Below are positions 10,829 through 27,800 of a stretch of 64,000 nt of DNA, one piece after another. Positions within the stretch are counted from its first letter, which is position 1. Every line of letters starts with the position of its first letter. The position numbers and the translations under genes were made by a program. The stretch is from Aquila chrysaetos chrysaetos. Taxonomy: Eukaryota > Chordata > Aves > Accipitriformes > Accipitridae. The notes under the pieces were generated by a model, which had not been told where the DNA came from, ran no database searches, and saw only the letters and a list, made by a program, of their open reading frames with translations. Where the stretch lies: positions 868,001 to 932,000 of the forward strand of contig NC_044010.1 of the NCBI RefSeq assembly GCF_900496995.4, written 5' to 3'.

Positions 10829-12146
10829 GCCTTTGAAGCATCCTCCTCTCCATGCACCAAGAGCCAGTAGCTGTCATCTCTGTGCCGCAGCCAGGCTCTC
10901 CCTTCTCAGGCCATCTCACATCCTTCCCTGTTTGATGGGCTTGCTTCCATCACAAGAGATTCCCCGCCATCCTGCTCCTACGCCAGGCAACCCACCACCC
11001 TGGGCTTCGTAACAGCAGTTACCCCACTGTGACCCATGGCTGCCTTCACCGCTATTTTAGGGCAGGCTGGCCCGCCGCACTGGCAGCTGCCCCAGGTCTG
11101 GCAGCAGCTCCTTCCCGAAAGGTTCCTGCTGAGGAATGGGCAGGGTGGGGACCAGACTTCTGTTCCCAGCTGGGAAGGAGATACCGCCTGAAGGGCCAGG
11201 GACTCTCCTCTCCCAGTCCCTTCTTCCAGCAGCACTGTAACAGAGTAGGAGGACCCGCAGCATTAGCGCGTTTCCTGAGATTTTCTCCTCCTTGGTCCCT
11301 CACCTCCTGCCTTTCATCCCTCAGGCGATGCTGGCAGGGCGATACACAAACAGCTGGAGCACCAGGGGAGGAATATGCCGCAACTGCAAAAACTACCGCA
11401 GACCAGAAACATGAAATGGGAGAGGATCTCTCAGCTCTGCATTAACAGACTGAGTGCCCCTTTGCATGTCTGCTCCATACCAGAGCACTGCCTATAGGCT
11501 CCCAAGGATACACTGCCTCACAGCCAAGCTCCTCCTTATGAGGCACTTCCTTTTTCACTACCCTAAAAATCTCCCAGCTGGTGCAGCGGCTGGGAAATAA
11601 CATCCAGTCTCGCTTTCTCACCCATCAGCACACAGCTGGAAGCAGCCAGCAAGCACAGCCTCAGCACATGGCCTAAAAACCTTCCCTGCATAGGGGGAGC
11701 TGCTCTGCTCCGTATTTAATGAGCAGCAAAGTCAATTACCAGTCCTCACAGGCAAAGACCAGGGATGAGCACGTTACCAAGCATGCCTGCAAAGATCAGC
11801 TCACTAGTGGAATGGCCAGGTGCTCCAGCAGCTACTGGAATAGATGCACACAAATCATGCTGGGGCCCAAAGAGGAGCTGTAACTGGAGAGGAGCAAGAT
11901 GCTCAGGGCATGCTGCAGGTGAAACCTATGATAGCAAGATACAGGTTGAACCTGTGCAACACCTACCAGGGCAACAGTGGGCCCTCAAAAAACCCAACCA
12001 ACCAACCAAAAAAACCAAACCAAACAACCCCACACTATCCTCTCTGCAACCAGCTACCTCCAGAAGTAGCAAATTCTGTACTCTGCTTTTCCCCAGTTGC
12101 TTCTGAATAAGATCCAGGACACACCTTTGCTTTTTTCTTTTTTTCA

Positions 12147-12152
12147 TTTATT
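12147..12152 (-). terminator. TPI1 polyadenylation signal (AATAAA)
   Basis: TTTATT on the plus strand reads AATAAA on the minus strand, about 430 nt past the TPI1 stop codon. It is followed within 30 nt by a pyrimidine/T-rich tract in plus-strand terms. No other canonical signal lies between it and the stop codon. Expected cleavage is near 12125-12135. Confidence 0.7.
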
Positions 12153-12585
12153 GTTCAGTACGGGAAACAGGTGAGGTAAGACATCTCACAAAGGTCTAAG
12201 CTGACAGGCTCCTTGCTGACGGAGCTGAGGGATGCAAGAGAGTGTAGTTCCTTTTTCCTTCCCCCAGCACCAGTGGCCCCCTCTCCCTGCAGCACTGCAG
12301 AGAAAGGGGGAGGTACTGGCCAGGTTGACTGTGGGCTCTTACAGGTCAAGAGCTGACCAAGGATTTTGCCAATTCAGAGAGGAGGCTGTCAAGGCTCTGC
12401 CAGGACAGGCTCCCACTAACAGGACTCCAACATGGTGGTGGGGGTTAGCAGCACAGCTAGAACAATGACCGTGGAGGGGGAAAGCCTCAGAGGAGGCCTC
12501 TGTACTGAGACATGTGCAATGAAAGGTCCCTTCTTGCTTCCGTTTCTCGCTCTGAACCACAAGGGACTGCTCCTCACAGGCTTCT

Positions 12586-15550
<2,965 letters not shown>

Positions 15551-15616
15551 CTAGGGCTGTGTGGCACACGGGGGTGGGGACAGTGAGGACATTTCCTATA
15601 GAATCAGATATTCCCA

Positions 15617-15638
15617 CCCCCCCCCCCCCCCCCCCCCC
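15617..15638 (+). repeat. C22 homopolymer in USP5 3' UTR (G22 in the mRNA)
   Basis: Twenty-two C residues on the plus strand, so the USP5 mRNA carries a G22 tract between the stop codon and the polyadenylation signal. This is capable in principle of RNA G-quadruplex formation. Confidence 0.9.
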
Positions 15639-15854
15639 AATCCCGGACCCCCTTCACTCATGTCCACGGGGGGCTCCAGCCCCCAGTCTATTACTCAGGG
15701 AATTCTTGTCTCCCCGTGTGTCGCCATGAAGGGACGAGTGGGGAAAGAGGAGCAGGGGAGAGAAGGACCCTGCTCTCATCCTCACTGCCCCCACCCCTTT
15801 GCGCCCCACGCCTCCAGCCCACGCTCCCCCCACCACACACAGCAAGAGGATGTT

Positions 15855-18800
15855 CTAGCTGGGAATCCGCTGGTAGAAGTAGATGTAGCCCAGGTCCTTG
15901 GGGGGCTTCTCAGAAGCACAGACTTTCTGGTCGTTGTAGATCACCCACCTGCAATGGGCAGAAGGGGAGCTCAGGGACACCATTCTGCAGCTAAGACGCG
16001 ACCTGACTCCCCTCATCTGCTCTCATCCCCGACCCCCCAAGACCTCTGAAGAAAAAGGGGAGGACAGCGATTTAAAGCTGTACCTCTGAGTCCTCCTTAC
16101 ACCATGAAAATCCCTCTTACCTGCCATCTTTCTTGATGTGACAAACGTAGTGCCCACACATAGTCGAAGTGCCCATGTGGCTGATGAAGGCAAACAGCTG
16201 ATATTCTTGAGAGGAGGAGGGAAGAGAGGAGTGATCAAAGAAAGGCATTTTACCCCAAAACACCCTGTGTGTAGGACCCTCTCTAGAAAAGCATCCCTGA
16301 AGGAAGCTCTGTGGGTAGTACTTTAGAACTGGGTCTCCCGTCAAGCGTGATCGTGAGGATTTGGTCTGCAGGCCAAACGTGCAGGGAAACAGATGGTAAC
16401 TGCCACTTAGCCTTCTCTCTTCCAACTGTTTATTTGGCCCAGGGGTCCCAGGCGGGTAATGGCAGAGATTCCCCCACCCTGTGGCACCCACCAGCATTGG
16501 CACTGATTCTGCACAGAGACTGGGACCTGGTTTTTCAATGGGAGCCTGAAGAAAAGCCTCCTGGGATGACTGGGAAAAAGCAGCACAGCCCTTCCCATTG
16601 TCTTTCACTTGATGGCTCTTCCTCTGCCTCTCTCTTACTGGCTTCAAGGTAATCCCCAGCCTGAAGGGTCTAGACCCTACTTTGCCATCCCTCTCCTTTT
16701 TCTCCCTGCTTCTACCTCAACAACCAGACCAGCTCTGCGGCAGCTGCTGCTTCCAAAACCTGCGGTACTGCACGGATTCGGATTAGGAGGATGAAGTGGT
16801 GTTGAGTCTGCATCCCCAAATCCCCATTCCTACTGCTTGGAACTCACTTCCAGGCCCATCGCGCACTTTAGGACCCACAGGGATAGATTCGGAGATGGAC
16901 TCAGCTGCCGAGCGTCCCTCCGAGATATCCATAGCAGCTTCTGCATCAAGGTCATCAATGTGACTAAAGATCCAATCCACAGCACGCTCCAGACTGTTGT
17001 TCTGGAAGGAAGAAGAGAAGACTGTGAACTCGGGAACGCCTGTTCCTGAGAATATCCTTTCACTCTGACATCACCCATGCCTCTCACCGTGGCTCTAAGC
17101 GCTTTCATAGCCTGGTCCCGGGAGAAGCCCATGGAGACAATAGTGGCCACACTGTCTTCTGAAGGAGGGTCTGGGCAGGCAATAGTTGACCCTGGTCCAC
17201 TGGATCCAGGGAGAACTAACGGGTTAGCAAAGTCTGCAGCAGAAAACAGAACACAGGTCAGAGCACTTAGATCTCTCCAAAAGGGATACAGCCTGAGGTC
17301 CCAACTACTTCAGTTTTCTGCTGCGGTAGTGGGACGGGAAGTACAATGGCTCAGATGCAATAAGCTTCACGATGGCCATGTGGTCTCATACCTGGATCAT
17401 CCATGTGTGACATGACCCAGTTCATGGCAGCCTCAACCCCGCTGTTCCCTGTGTAATACACGGCTTTGCGGCAGGCATCCATGGGAAAGCCCATCTCCAC
17501 TAGCTGGATAATCACTGACTCATCCAACATGGGTGCTGTGGGAGGACAGAGATTAGAGCCACCCGCTCCCACCCAGCCCTGCCTGCTCCATTTTGTGCAG
17601 TGTCACACAGCCCCCCCATGCCGCCATTTCCTGGCTTCGTTTCACTCAAGTTCTGTCTCTCTGCTCTTCTCATCCTTTGCTACCTTTCTTCTTCAGAAGC
17701 GCAGTCTCGCACACAGGCACCCCAGGGAACAGAAGGATTCAACTCATGAACTCGGGAGCCCTGGCTCTTCCCTACCCTCCAAACCCTTACCTCCCACTGT
17801 GTTTTGTGAAAACAAAATACCTCTACCAGTTAAACCCCAGCTTTGCCCCCTCTAAATGCTCTAGACATGCCACCTCCCCATCTTCCACAGAACAGGAATC
17901 AACAAACTCCCCTGCGTAACACCCCTGCACAACAGGCATGCAAGGGAGGCAGCCGGCATTCGCTGACAGAGGGACAGGGAAAGTCTGAGCAGGTGGAAAC
18001 CGCTAGCATGGGAGACAAGACAAGGAGAGCAAGGAAATGAGTCAGGCATCAGGAAGAGAGGAGGAGAATCACTAACATGTCGGAGAGGAGAAGTGAGGGG
18101 AGCAGAAGGAGTCGTCGTCCTCGTTGCCATAGAACCCCAGGCTACCTTTGGGCTCGTCTGGTGTCACCAGTGGGGGTGCGATGTCTGGCATTTCTTCTTC
18201 TCCATCTTGCAGCCCTGTTCCCTGCAGTGCAGAGATATCCAGCTCCTCTGGCATTTCAATGGAGACATCTGCAAGATACAGTCTTGCTCAGCCTCCCCAT
18301 AGGGGCAGAAACAAAGGACTCGCTTGGGATATCTAGAAGGGTAAGTCCCTGGGGATGCAATATGCTACAGTGTGCAGCTCCTTTTGGGGTGGTTACTTTC
18401 CTCTTTGCAGTAATGACCACCATACCCGTTATATGACTCCCAACACCTATACGCTCTGTCCTTCTCATCCTTCTTACCAAGCTTTTTGGGCACCCAGTCC
18501 AGACCGAAAGTGAATTTCTTGATCTGGATCACCAGATAATCTGGGAAAGAGGCGAACCGTGTTGTTCTGAAAGAGATAAATAATACTTCTAAATACTTCG
18601 GCAGCAACGACTGAGGGCACCTAGTTGATTCAAGAAATCAGTGAGTAGGGTGGAGGCACGTCCAAAGGGGGGATACACACACCTGTGCAGCTCTCCTATG
18701 CTGAGCTTAAAGCTCCTCAAACACAGAACCATTTCTAAAGCAGATGCTCTGACAAGATGAGACAGAATGCAACATTTACAAAATCTTGGGGGATGAGGAA

Positions 18801-21800
18801 AAATAGTACGTTCTCTACTTTCCAATCCTGTATTTTACAAGCCTCCTCAGATTTTAGTATTTAATTAAAAGTCTAACCCTTAAGGAACGTGGAGGAAATA
18901 ACATCTTTCATTAGACCGACAGATACAGCTGCAGGAACTGACAAGCTTTCAAGCACAAGAGCACTTCTTTGGCTACGAAGCAGAAGCAGTGAATTTTAAG
19001 CTAACTGAATTTGATTGAACATTATTTAGTTAGACAGTTTGAAAGAGAGGGTGTCTGGAATCTATGAAACAGAGGGGAACGTTTGTGAAGGGAGAAGCAG
19101 TAATAAGAGACAGATACTTATTATCGGGTGATAATTGTAACATCCCATAAAATTAATTTATATGTTCAATGCTAATTCTTAGGAAGAGTTTGAACACAAC
19201 TCACGACTTCAAAGCAAAACAAAATGTTACTTTTCAATGTGATGGCATTATTGACTGTTCGTTTATAGTAGCTATTGCTCAATAACAGAATATTCGTTAG
19301 AAAAATGCTTCCAGTTCTTTGAGGACTACTCTTTCATTGCAGAAGAACAGTCAGCAGCATCACAGCAGGAAGCTGCTTAAGTCTGTAATCTTCTCACTAC
19401 ACCTTTGCACTGTTGCATGTGCTGCAGGCAGTGAGACAAATTAAAGCTGTTTTTTAAACCTTGCTATTAGCATTTAAGTTAGTATTCTTCAAAATAACTC
19501 GCGCATCTGTTACACTCAGTGTTCTGCTCAAACTTTAACAGCTAAAAACTTCCTTTAAAGAAATTTTAGAGACCATGCAAGACCAGTGCTGCCATACTGT
19601 CAGTACTGACTTTAAAGCTGTATTTTGAATTTAGAGTAAAAGCTGCTGGTTTTCTGGAATATCACTGTATTTTCATAGCCCCTCAGCAACTGAAATCTGA
19701 CAGTAAGGATTTCACTAGCACTGCTGTTCTGCCCACTGTAATCCCTTGGGGGCAATCACTTCAGCACTGGCAGACTGGTTCCCCCTCTGCTTCAGCGTTC
19801 CATGGGCCCAGGGTGTGGAGCACTACAAAGCTTTGGTAACACTTCTCCCCCAAGCAACTAAAAGAAGTCCCCAAAGACGCAGCTACTGCCAGTTCGTCAT
19901 AGCCTAGCTGGTAACTCACACACACTCACTTGAGAGCCACAGACTTGGCCTGCAAGGCTGTGCTCCAGAAATCGTCCACCTGCTCTGGAGCTCCATAGGC
20001 CTCTAGGCAGGAGCTGAAAGGCACCTTGGCTCGCACCAGCTCAGGCAGTGGCTGCTTCTCCTCCTCTGCCTGCCGCTTCTTCTCCTCGTATTCCAGAAGT
20101 TCATCTAGAGAATAAAGCAGAGGAGTCAAGGACCACCTCTTGGTACCTCCAAAGCAACAGGTGTAAGCTACACCCAGAGGCAGAATAGGCCTATAGCTAC
20201 ACGCCATCGCGAACGGAGCACAAAGTAGACAGTGTCTCCCAGAGCACTGTTCTGCTACTGCAGTCCTGTTTTGCTGTTGAATCACAGCCCAGCTTGTGGT
20301 GTCGGAGGGAAAGGTTCTAGAGGGACATCACCATGTCACACCACCTCTGAAGAAATCAGCCCGATCCCACAAAAGCAGGTGAAGGATCGATCTGGCTTCA
20401 GACGTGGCAAAGCCAGTCCTTGAGGAAGTCCCTTTCTCATTGAAGGAGTTCTGTAATAAAAGTACAGTATCCAAACCTAATGTTTGCTACTGTTCTGGCC
20501 TTGGCATGTTACTGACCTTTGTTGAGGGCAGCATCCATGGGCACAGGCAGCTGCATAATATAGTCCACACGCTGGGTATATTTCACCTTTTCTGTGGCCA
20601 GGCACTTCAGCTTCTCCTCCACCAGAAAACGGAAGACCTCATTAGGGTTCTCCGAGCTGCGGCAGTTCCTCTGAAGAAGGAGAGAGATTAGAAGGATAGA
20701 TGTAACATCAGAATGCCAGAAGTAAGTATCTGCAGCAGCAGCGGTTCCACACAGGACATGGCTAAAGAGTATTCACTTCTGTACCCAGTCCACTGAAAAC
20801 ACAGCAAAGAGTAAACTAGAGCCAACTTCTCTACCCCAGGAACCCATGCCATTCTGCTCCTAAAGAAGACAATTTGCATCTCCAGCTGTGCCATTCTCAA
20901 AAGAGATTTCTCCAAGGAATTAGCCCTGAAAACATGGCCAAGCATCTCTCCTTCTCTGCTCCTGCAGGTGCTAGGCAGCCCATTTCCCTGTGTTCTTTCC
21001 CTCTCTCTGCTGCGATTGCCAGCTTACCACCACCACTCCTCACCCCCTGCTTCAGGGAGAAAACAAAGCTGGGCTTTCCCATGATTTGACAGATAGACTC
21101 AACCATTACCTCCACCATGTTGATGAAGTGCAGAAAGAATTCCTGGGCATCCTGCTGTCGGTTAGTGGAAAATTCTGGGTGTCCCTTTCCAATGAGGGAC
21201 TTAAACATGCGTGGAGCAATGCCATTTTGCATACCCTGCAAATAACAAGGTGGAAGAGGAAGGTGGTCATAATTTGCCAAGCATATGTCCTGGCATGTAG
21301 CACTCTACTCTTAGCCATGCTTTTCTTCAGGTGACAGGGCCCTGGAACAAGCACCAGGACATGTCTTCAGAAAGGGTTCTCCCTCCTTTCCCATGTAACA
21401 TACAAACCTCATGCAACACACACATCATGAGGATGCCGTATTGAAGTCTCACCTTCTGATCAGGCTGCTGTTCCCCATCTGCAGAAGCTGGCTTTGAATA
21501 CTCCCCAGAAAGCAGTCCATGGCCCAGTTTGGCTCTGGAATGATGAAGAAGTCACTGTTAGCATCAAAATGGTTTCCTCAATCCTACACACTCCAGGACC
21601 CACATCAACCCATCCAGCTTTAACACTCCCGTGGACTGTCAACCTCGGAGAGATCAGCTTTCTCTGCTGCACCAGCCAAGATTATCTTATCTTGGTCTGC
21701 TCTTGGGTCCCACGAGACATCATTGATTTGAAAGTTACTAGGACTTCTGGGCACCAATCTCAACCATTGCTTGCACATTGAGCAGAACATAAAAGAACAG

Positions 21801-24800
21801 CCTCCTTTTCCCGGCACAAGGGCAGCTGGTGCTGAGCCTTACAGCAGCTGCGTAACAGCCAAACTAAGCTGCCGCCTGACATGGGTAAAGTAGCAGTGTG
21901 TCTAAATGACTATGCAGGAGACAACAGGGCAGAGTGAAATTGTCTGAGCCAGAAATAGCATTGCTGTGAGCAGACTGATCACATTTTCCCAGGGGAAAGA
22001 TTGACTGCATGAAGCACTTAATGGACAACAGTAACGTTCAGCGATTTCCTCCTATGCTCAGACTCTCCTACTGTTCCACATCACTCCAGTCCTTCCCCAT
22101 TGCTGTTGCCATTTTTCTGGAACCAAACCCTACCAAGTCCTCCCTTTGTCAAGGCAAAAATCTATATGGCTGCCTCAACTTAGCCCCCTCCTCAGTGAAC
22201 ACCTCACTTACTCCAGGCTGTCCAAATTTAGAATCCTCCCTTACCGCAGAACTCCCTTCCACAAATCCCACCTTCCATTCCTTCACCCCAAACCTCCATA
22301 TACTGCTTTGCTGTTTTAGAGAAGATGTAGCACAGAATTCATGTATTTAAAATGCAACACCCTCCCAAATCTTGTGTTCCTCCTTCTGTATATTCTCCTG
22401 CTATTGCTCGCACAACACCTCTTGCAGGAAGCCTCTTTAAGCATACATAAGTTATCCGCCGTGAATAAAGTTGCCTAAATCTCTGTACTTCTTTGCTCTT
22501 AGCCATCTCCCTCCATTGCAGAGGGCAAGTACCTTTTTGCTGTTACACAGATAGAGTATGCCTACCAGAAATCCCCCCGTGGTAACAGATGGTACTGCGT
22601 TCCCCACATAATACATTTAAGAGCCTCTCATGAACACTGAGGTGCACTCTGTCCTCTCCATCTAGGGCATTCAGCTGAAATTTCTTGGCTTAGATCCTTA
22701 TTGATCACTGAGGATCAGTGTTTCTGGTGATGGACACGGAAACAGAGAGGCGAGGCTTGAGGGAGAAACCTGCAGCAAAGCACACTGTAGCAGCGCAGAG
22801 GGGACGCACCCAGGCAGCCTCAGCCTTCCTTCTCTCACCAAAACTCTACGTACACTTGTGTGCTGAAGTCCTGTGTGGGGTCCGAAGGTGCACTTTGGAA
22901 TATCTTCTCCAGCTTGTCCACATACCTGCAAAGCAAAACGGAGCAATCTAAGGGACATATGGATTCAGCTAGTAAAAACACAGTTCTGAGCCGGATTACT
23001 GTAACAGAAGCTCCCAGCTCTAGGAGACCTTTGTACTGATCCCAGGGGATCCCAGGCTAATGGGAAGGAGTGATTAAGCTCACTTACTTTCTCTGGAAGT
23101 CTGGGATACTGAACAGCACCTGCATCACAGAATTGAGGTAGCAACTGTTGCCCAGGTTACGGATACCAGTGTACCCAGGCCCATAGAGAGGCTTGAGCTG
23201 CACGCCAGACTCCTGGATGAGCTCCCACTCCCCAATGCGCTGGTTCATGTCTATTTCCAGTTCTGTCATTGTCTTGTCTGTCTGTGGAGGGAAAGAACGG
23301 GAAAAACCCTCAAAGAAGACTCAAGGGAACACCAGTGGTGTGAAAAGGACAATGCTGTAGAGAAACATAAGGGTTCAAATCCATTCTATTTTATTAAATG
23401 AGAAGAGAAGCCAAATACAAGAATTGTTTTCAAATATCTGAATACCTGGGACAGAAAGAGGAATGGTAAGAAACATGGAAGAAATCTGAACCATCCCCTT
23501 TAAAGGGGCATGGAAATCATATACTAACACTGAATCCAGGGAGTGAAGCTCGGAGCCTGGGCACCTCCCTGCCTACAGTACTGACACAGAGCCCCATGGG
23601 AAACCTGAGGGACAGAGAAGGCAAAAAAGGCAATGGAAGAAGAAAGGCAGACGAGGCAATTCTCTGCCTGATAAAAAACTGGGTTTCTTGACCAGCAATG
23701 ATTCTGCATAGTCATGGAAAGCTGGGAACCAGCTAAGAAACATCAGAATTCCTTCTCTCCTCCTCTGGGCCTATGGAGGAACCTCCTCTCACCTTCTGCA
23801 TCTTGAGCATGTCGATCCCAAAGTGAGCAAGGTGTTCTGCCAGGTTGGGATCCAACACCATATCGTCCTCATCATAGGAGTACACGTCTATGCAGGAACA
23901 GAGAGGAAAAGAAGAGACTTATCATGGCCTGTGATCTAACATTCACTGCTGGATGAAGAGAACAGAGTGCTCAGAACTGGGAGTTTTGACAAACTGAGCA
24001 GCTGGGGTTTCTCTCCTTTCTCAGGAGAGTAACACAACAGACAGAATATTGAGGTTCCTCCAAAACACGTGACAAGACAAACAGCTTTGTCACTGATCAA
24101 GGTATATATATGTCTGGAGTGAGGGAAGTGGGTTACTGTGCCATATACTCTGCTCAGGCTTTGGACACAAAATTATTTGATAAACGTACCACCACAGAAA
24201 ACAACAGCAACCTGGATAACTATTCTAAAACCCTTCAAATTACAAGAGAGGGGAGGAGGAAGGCAAGGTTTTGTCAGCTGGTTCTTTGTCTGCCACAAGA
24301 AGCAGGTCAGAGTGGGAAAATTCACAGTAGGATGACACTGAATGTTCCAGGTCATAAGATGGGCAACAACAGCCTGGAAATCCTCCCTGACTTCCCCTGT
24401 CAGAGACCACAGTCAGCCTGAGTGGTCCCTGGCATCTATAACCTTCAGAGGTTCCCCCTTCTCACCAGCCCCGTCCGGAGTAATTGTTCCCAGTTTCACA
24501 GCCAGTGGGTAGCCAGTTTCCCGGTAATGCTCGACTGCATGATTGTTGCCACCGCTGCCATCAAAATAGCGCCGACCACAGAGGATGGCTCCATCAGTCA
24601 TGTTCAGCCACAGGTTCTCCCTCATGTCACACTTGCTGCACTTCCAGCCACTATTGACAAGGAACAGAGAAAAAGAGATTAGGGTGAAAACCCTTGGGTT
24701 CTACCTCTCAAGCCCTCTCCATTACTACGCACTGACCATAGTATAAGCAATCTCATTCCTCTCTTACTTCAGAACACTGAACATCCCGAAATGCCTTAGT

Positions 24801-27800
24801 TTGCCATTTCCCCTCAATTTACTATGACAAGGCATGCTCAGAGACTCACAAAAAATGTCTCATCTGCTGCTGCAGTCCAGGACAGGAGAAGAAGGTGATG
24901 GGGTTGGGTCTGGGATACAGAGCAATACAGCTAGTTTCAGTACTATGCTCACCACGGTGGGATGCGGACATCATTCTGAAGTTGATGCAGGGAAAAGGCA
25001 TGTTTGGAAACACGTCGAACCTCCCCATCCCAAGCCTGCACTTCCTGCTTCCGTGATGCTGAGTCTGCTGTCAGGATGGCCTCAACTGCACTGGCAATCT
25101 GGAATTAGGACAGCAGGAAAAAAATAATGAAGGGCACAAGGAAAGAAGCTTCCAGTGCCACAGCACTCCACGTTTAGGCTCAGATCGGCAAGTGAGTCGT
25201 GCTAGGGCAGCATTCAGGAGCCTCAGTCACAAGCCAGGACTCCGTAATATAAAGCACAGTGTAAGTGCAGAATAACCCTGCTTACTGCAAGCTGAGACTT
25301 CAGAGCAGCTCTGCAGGATCCCTTTTACAGGACAGCAGTTCGTTCTCTGTAATGGTGTATTTCCTCCCTGCCAATAGAAAACACAGCTCTCCATGCAAAC
25401 ATACCCTGTCTTTGACCATGTCTGGTAGTCCCTCCAGCCCATCACGAGGAATATCCAAATGCTCTGGGAAAATTACTATTTTTACATCTTCGTCATATTC
25501 AAACTTTTCCTCTGTGATGTCAAATCCACCTTCTACACCTACAGGAAGAAAAAACTTTGTGGAAACAGGTAAAACCAAATAGCTTGCAAAGCTTCTTTGC
25601 CCATAGCTTACATGAAATAAGGCGCCACGACTAAGGCAAAGCCCTAGATCAATGATACACAAACTTTCTTCCATTTCTGGATCCCAAAGTTTCTGCTGGC
25701 GGTGTGGACTTCACAGGAGCAAATAAAAGCCTAACGACAATAGGTTTGTTTTTCCCAGCTCTTTTTACAGATGCTTAGAAGGAATCTCCCGACCCTGACT
25801 ACAACCAGAAAAAAGACGACGTGCTCTAGAGAGACATTGGCCAGGACAGAGCCATGATAAAGCACTGCTGGTTCATCCTTCACAGTACATCCAAGACAAT
25901 GAATGGAGATGTGCATGAAGAGATCATATTCCAACTCGGTGCAAAGGTCTACTCTACCAGCATCTTTAAGGATCCTGGCTCTGCTTCTTGCCTCTTCCAG
26001 GAAGGACAGTTCAGAGTTCTGAACTTAAGCAAGGAAAACCCGGAGTTCTTCTGGAACCGGAACACCCAGAATTACAGAAAAAGTCTTAGGAAAGATCTAG
26101 TGCTAGTAGTTTCTAATGCCCACCTAGCCATGCTTTCCAGAGGTTGCAAGAGAAATGGGAGTTCCATACAGAGCAGGTTATTTGCCAGTTGTCAAGAGTC
26201 ATGATGGACGCTCACCAAAAAGTAACATTTGCAGTGGAGGGAACTGTTTCTGATTTACGTAGGTACTCAGGAAAAAACCTTGGCCTGCCTTGTTTTCCAA
26301 GCATTGCCACCTTACATCCCAGAAGGAAACGGGCAGAAGTCACATGGCTTACTAGCAGCCTTAACCCCCTATGTTTTTTTTAAACTGAATTTCCTTTATT
26401 TCTTTAAAAATGGCATGCTGTGACTGCAACAGATCTCTGCAACAGATCTCCGAAGATCTGTCGCTGCAACAAATCTCTGAACGGAATATGAGTTGAGCCT
26501 CAGCCTCAAGAATCCTGTGTGAGACACATTTCTGATAACCATTACTGCATTTAGTTAAAACGTTGAAAAAAATAGCCGGTTCCCACAATATCTCCTGCAA
26601 CTCTCCCCTCAAATACCTACATTTTTTTAGACTATGCACAAACTGCCACGTATGAATGCAGGTGCTGCAAGCCTGAGTGATTTTAGAAATACCTGAAAAC
26701 AGTCACCAGCATCATGCAACAACATACCCAGATAATCCTCCTCTGTGCCTCTTTGGCACATCCCAGAGAGGATCTCCTGCCATCACTTCATAGAGTAAAG
26801 CAATCCCTCAGGGTATTATACAATTCCTGAACTCTAAACAAACTAAAAAAGACCGGTGAGGTCCCCTCGGGCGGTTATATGAACCTTCTGAGGCTCCAGA
26901 TGAGGAAAAGGGTCTTCAGCCAGCAGACTGCCTCCTAGCCCTTTTTCCCCCATGTATAGCCAACAGCTTGCCACGAGGTACACTGCCTCCCTCTCCACGG
27001 TTATATCCAAGCACCACAAACTCCGAGAGTCAGCCAACCAACATGCAGCCAGGGAGGCAAGCACTATAGTTTGTTTGGTTTTTTTTTTTTTCCCCCATGG
27101 AGAGGGAAGCTGAGGTACAGAGAGATCAAAGGCTACATTTTGCAGCCAATGCCATTTTGCTCCTACATCTTTCTAGTACTTAAAAAAAATCTCCCATGTC
27201 AGGATTAGCTAAACCACCACCGTTTAGCTAAAAAAGAGGAAAACCACCCCTCTCCTACATTTGAGATCACTGCCTCACAGGGCTAATACTTTCTTTTATT
27301 CTCTCCCGCTCCATTCACGCCACTAAGCTGTTATCACAGGCAGCTATTTGCTGACCCAGTGACAACGCTTGTCTCAAGACCTTTGTAGAATTGAGGATGC
27401 AGAAATAACTCATAATGCAGACCGGGCCTCATCTCTCCAAAAGCAGCATAATCATATACATAAAAGCGTTGGCTATCTGAAGAAACGTAGATTCTAGTCT
27501 CAATTTTGCTAGAAGTGACCATTGGGACTCCATTCACCCCACCATAAAAACAGGGAGCAGCTGAAAGTCTTAATGTTGGTGTTTGCGCTGTGGTAGCAGC
27601 GGAGTCACTGGGCATCTGCTACACAATGGCACAGCCAAGGAAAAAGTGAGCAAAAACCAAGATGTGCACGGCCAGGTTCTGGATTTCCCTCTAGTGGTCA
27701 GCTTCCAGCAAGCCAAGAACCTGTTACTGCTAAAAAATGTTCCTATGCTCTGCTTTACAGATCTCCATAATGGTTCAGAAATTACTAGCCGAGAGAGACT

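Larger units (their letters stand above)
7761..12124. other. LRRC23-TPI1 intergenic region, no recognised gene
   Basis: About 4.4 kb separate LRRC23 from the TPI1 3' end. It contains an A-run at about 7917-7930, a CR1 fragment at 8310-8470, a GC-rich CpG-island-like patch at about 9690-9910, a TG/TA-rich tract at 10015-10170 and a T23 run at 10806-10828. Mammals carry SPSB2 here on the strand opposite to TPI1. I searched the plus strand for SPRY-domain and SOCS-box motifs and found none. Open frames in the region look non-coding. Confidence 0.55.
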
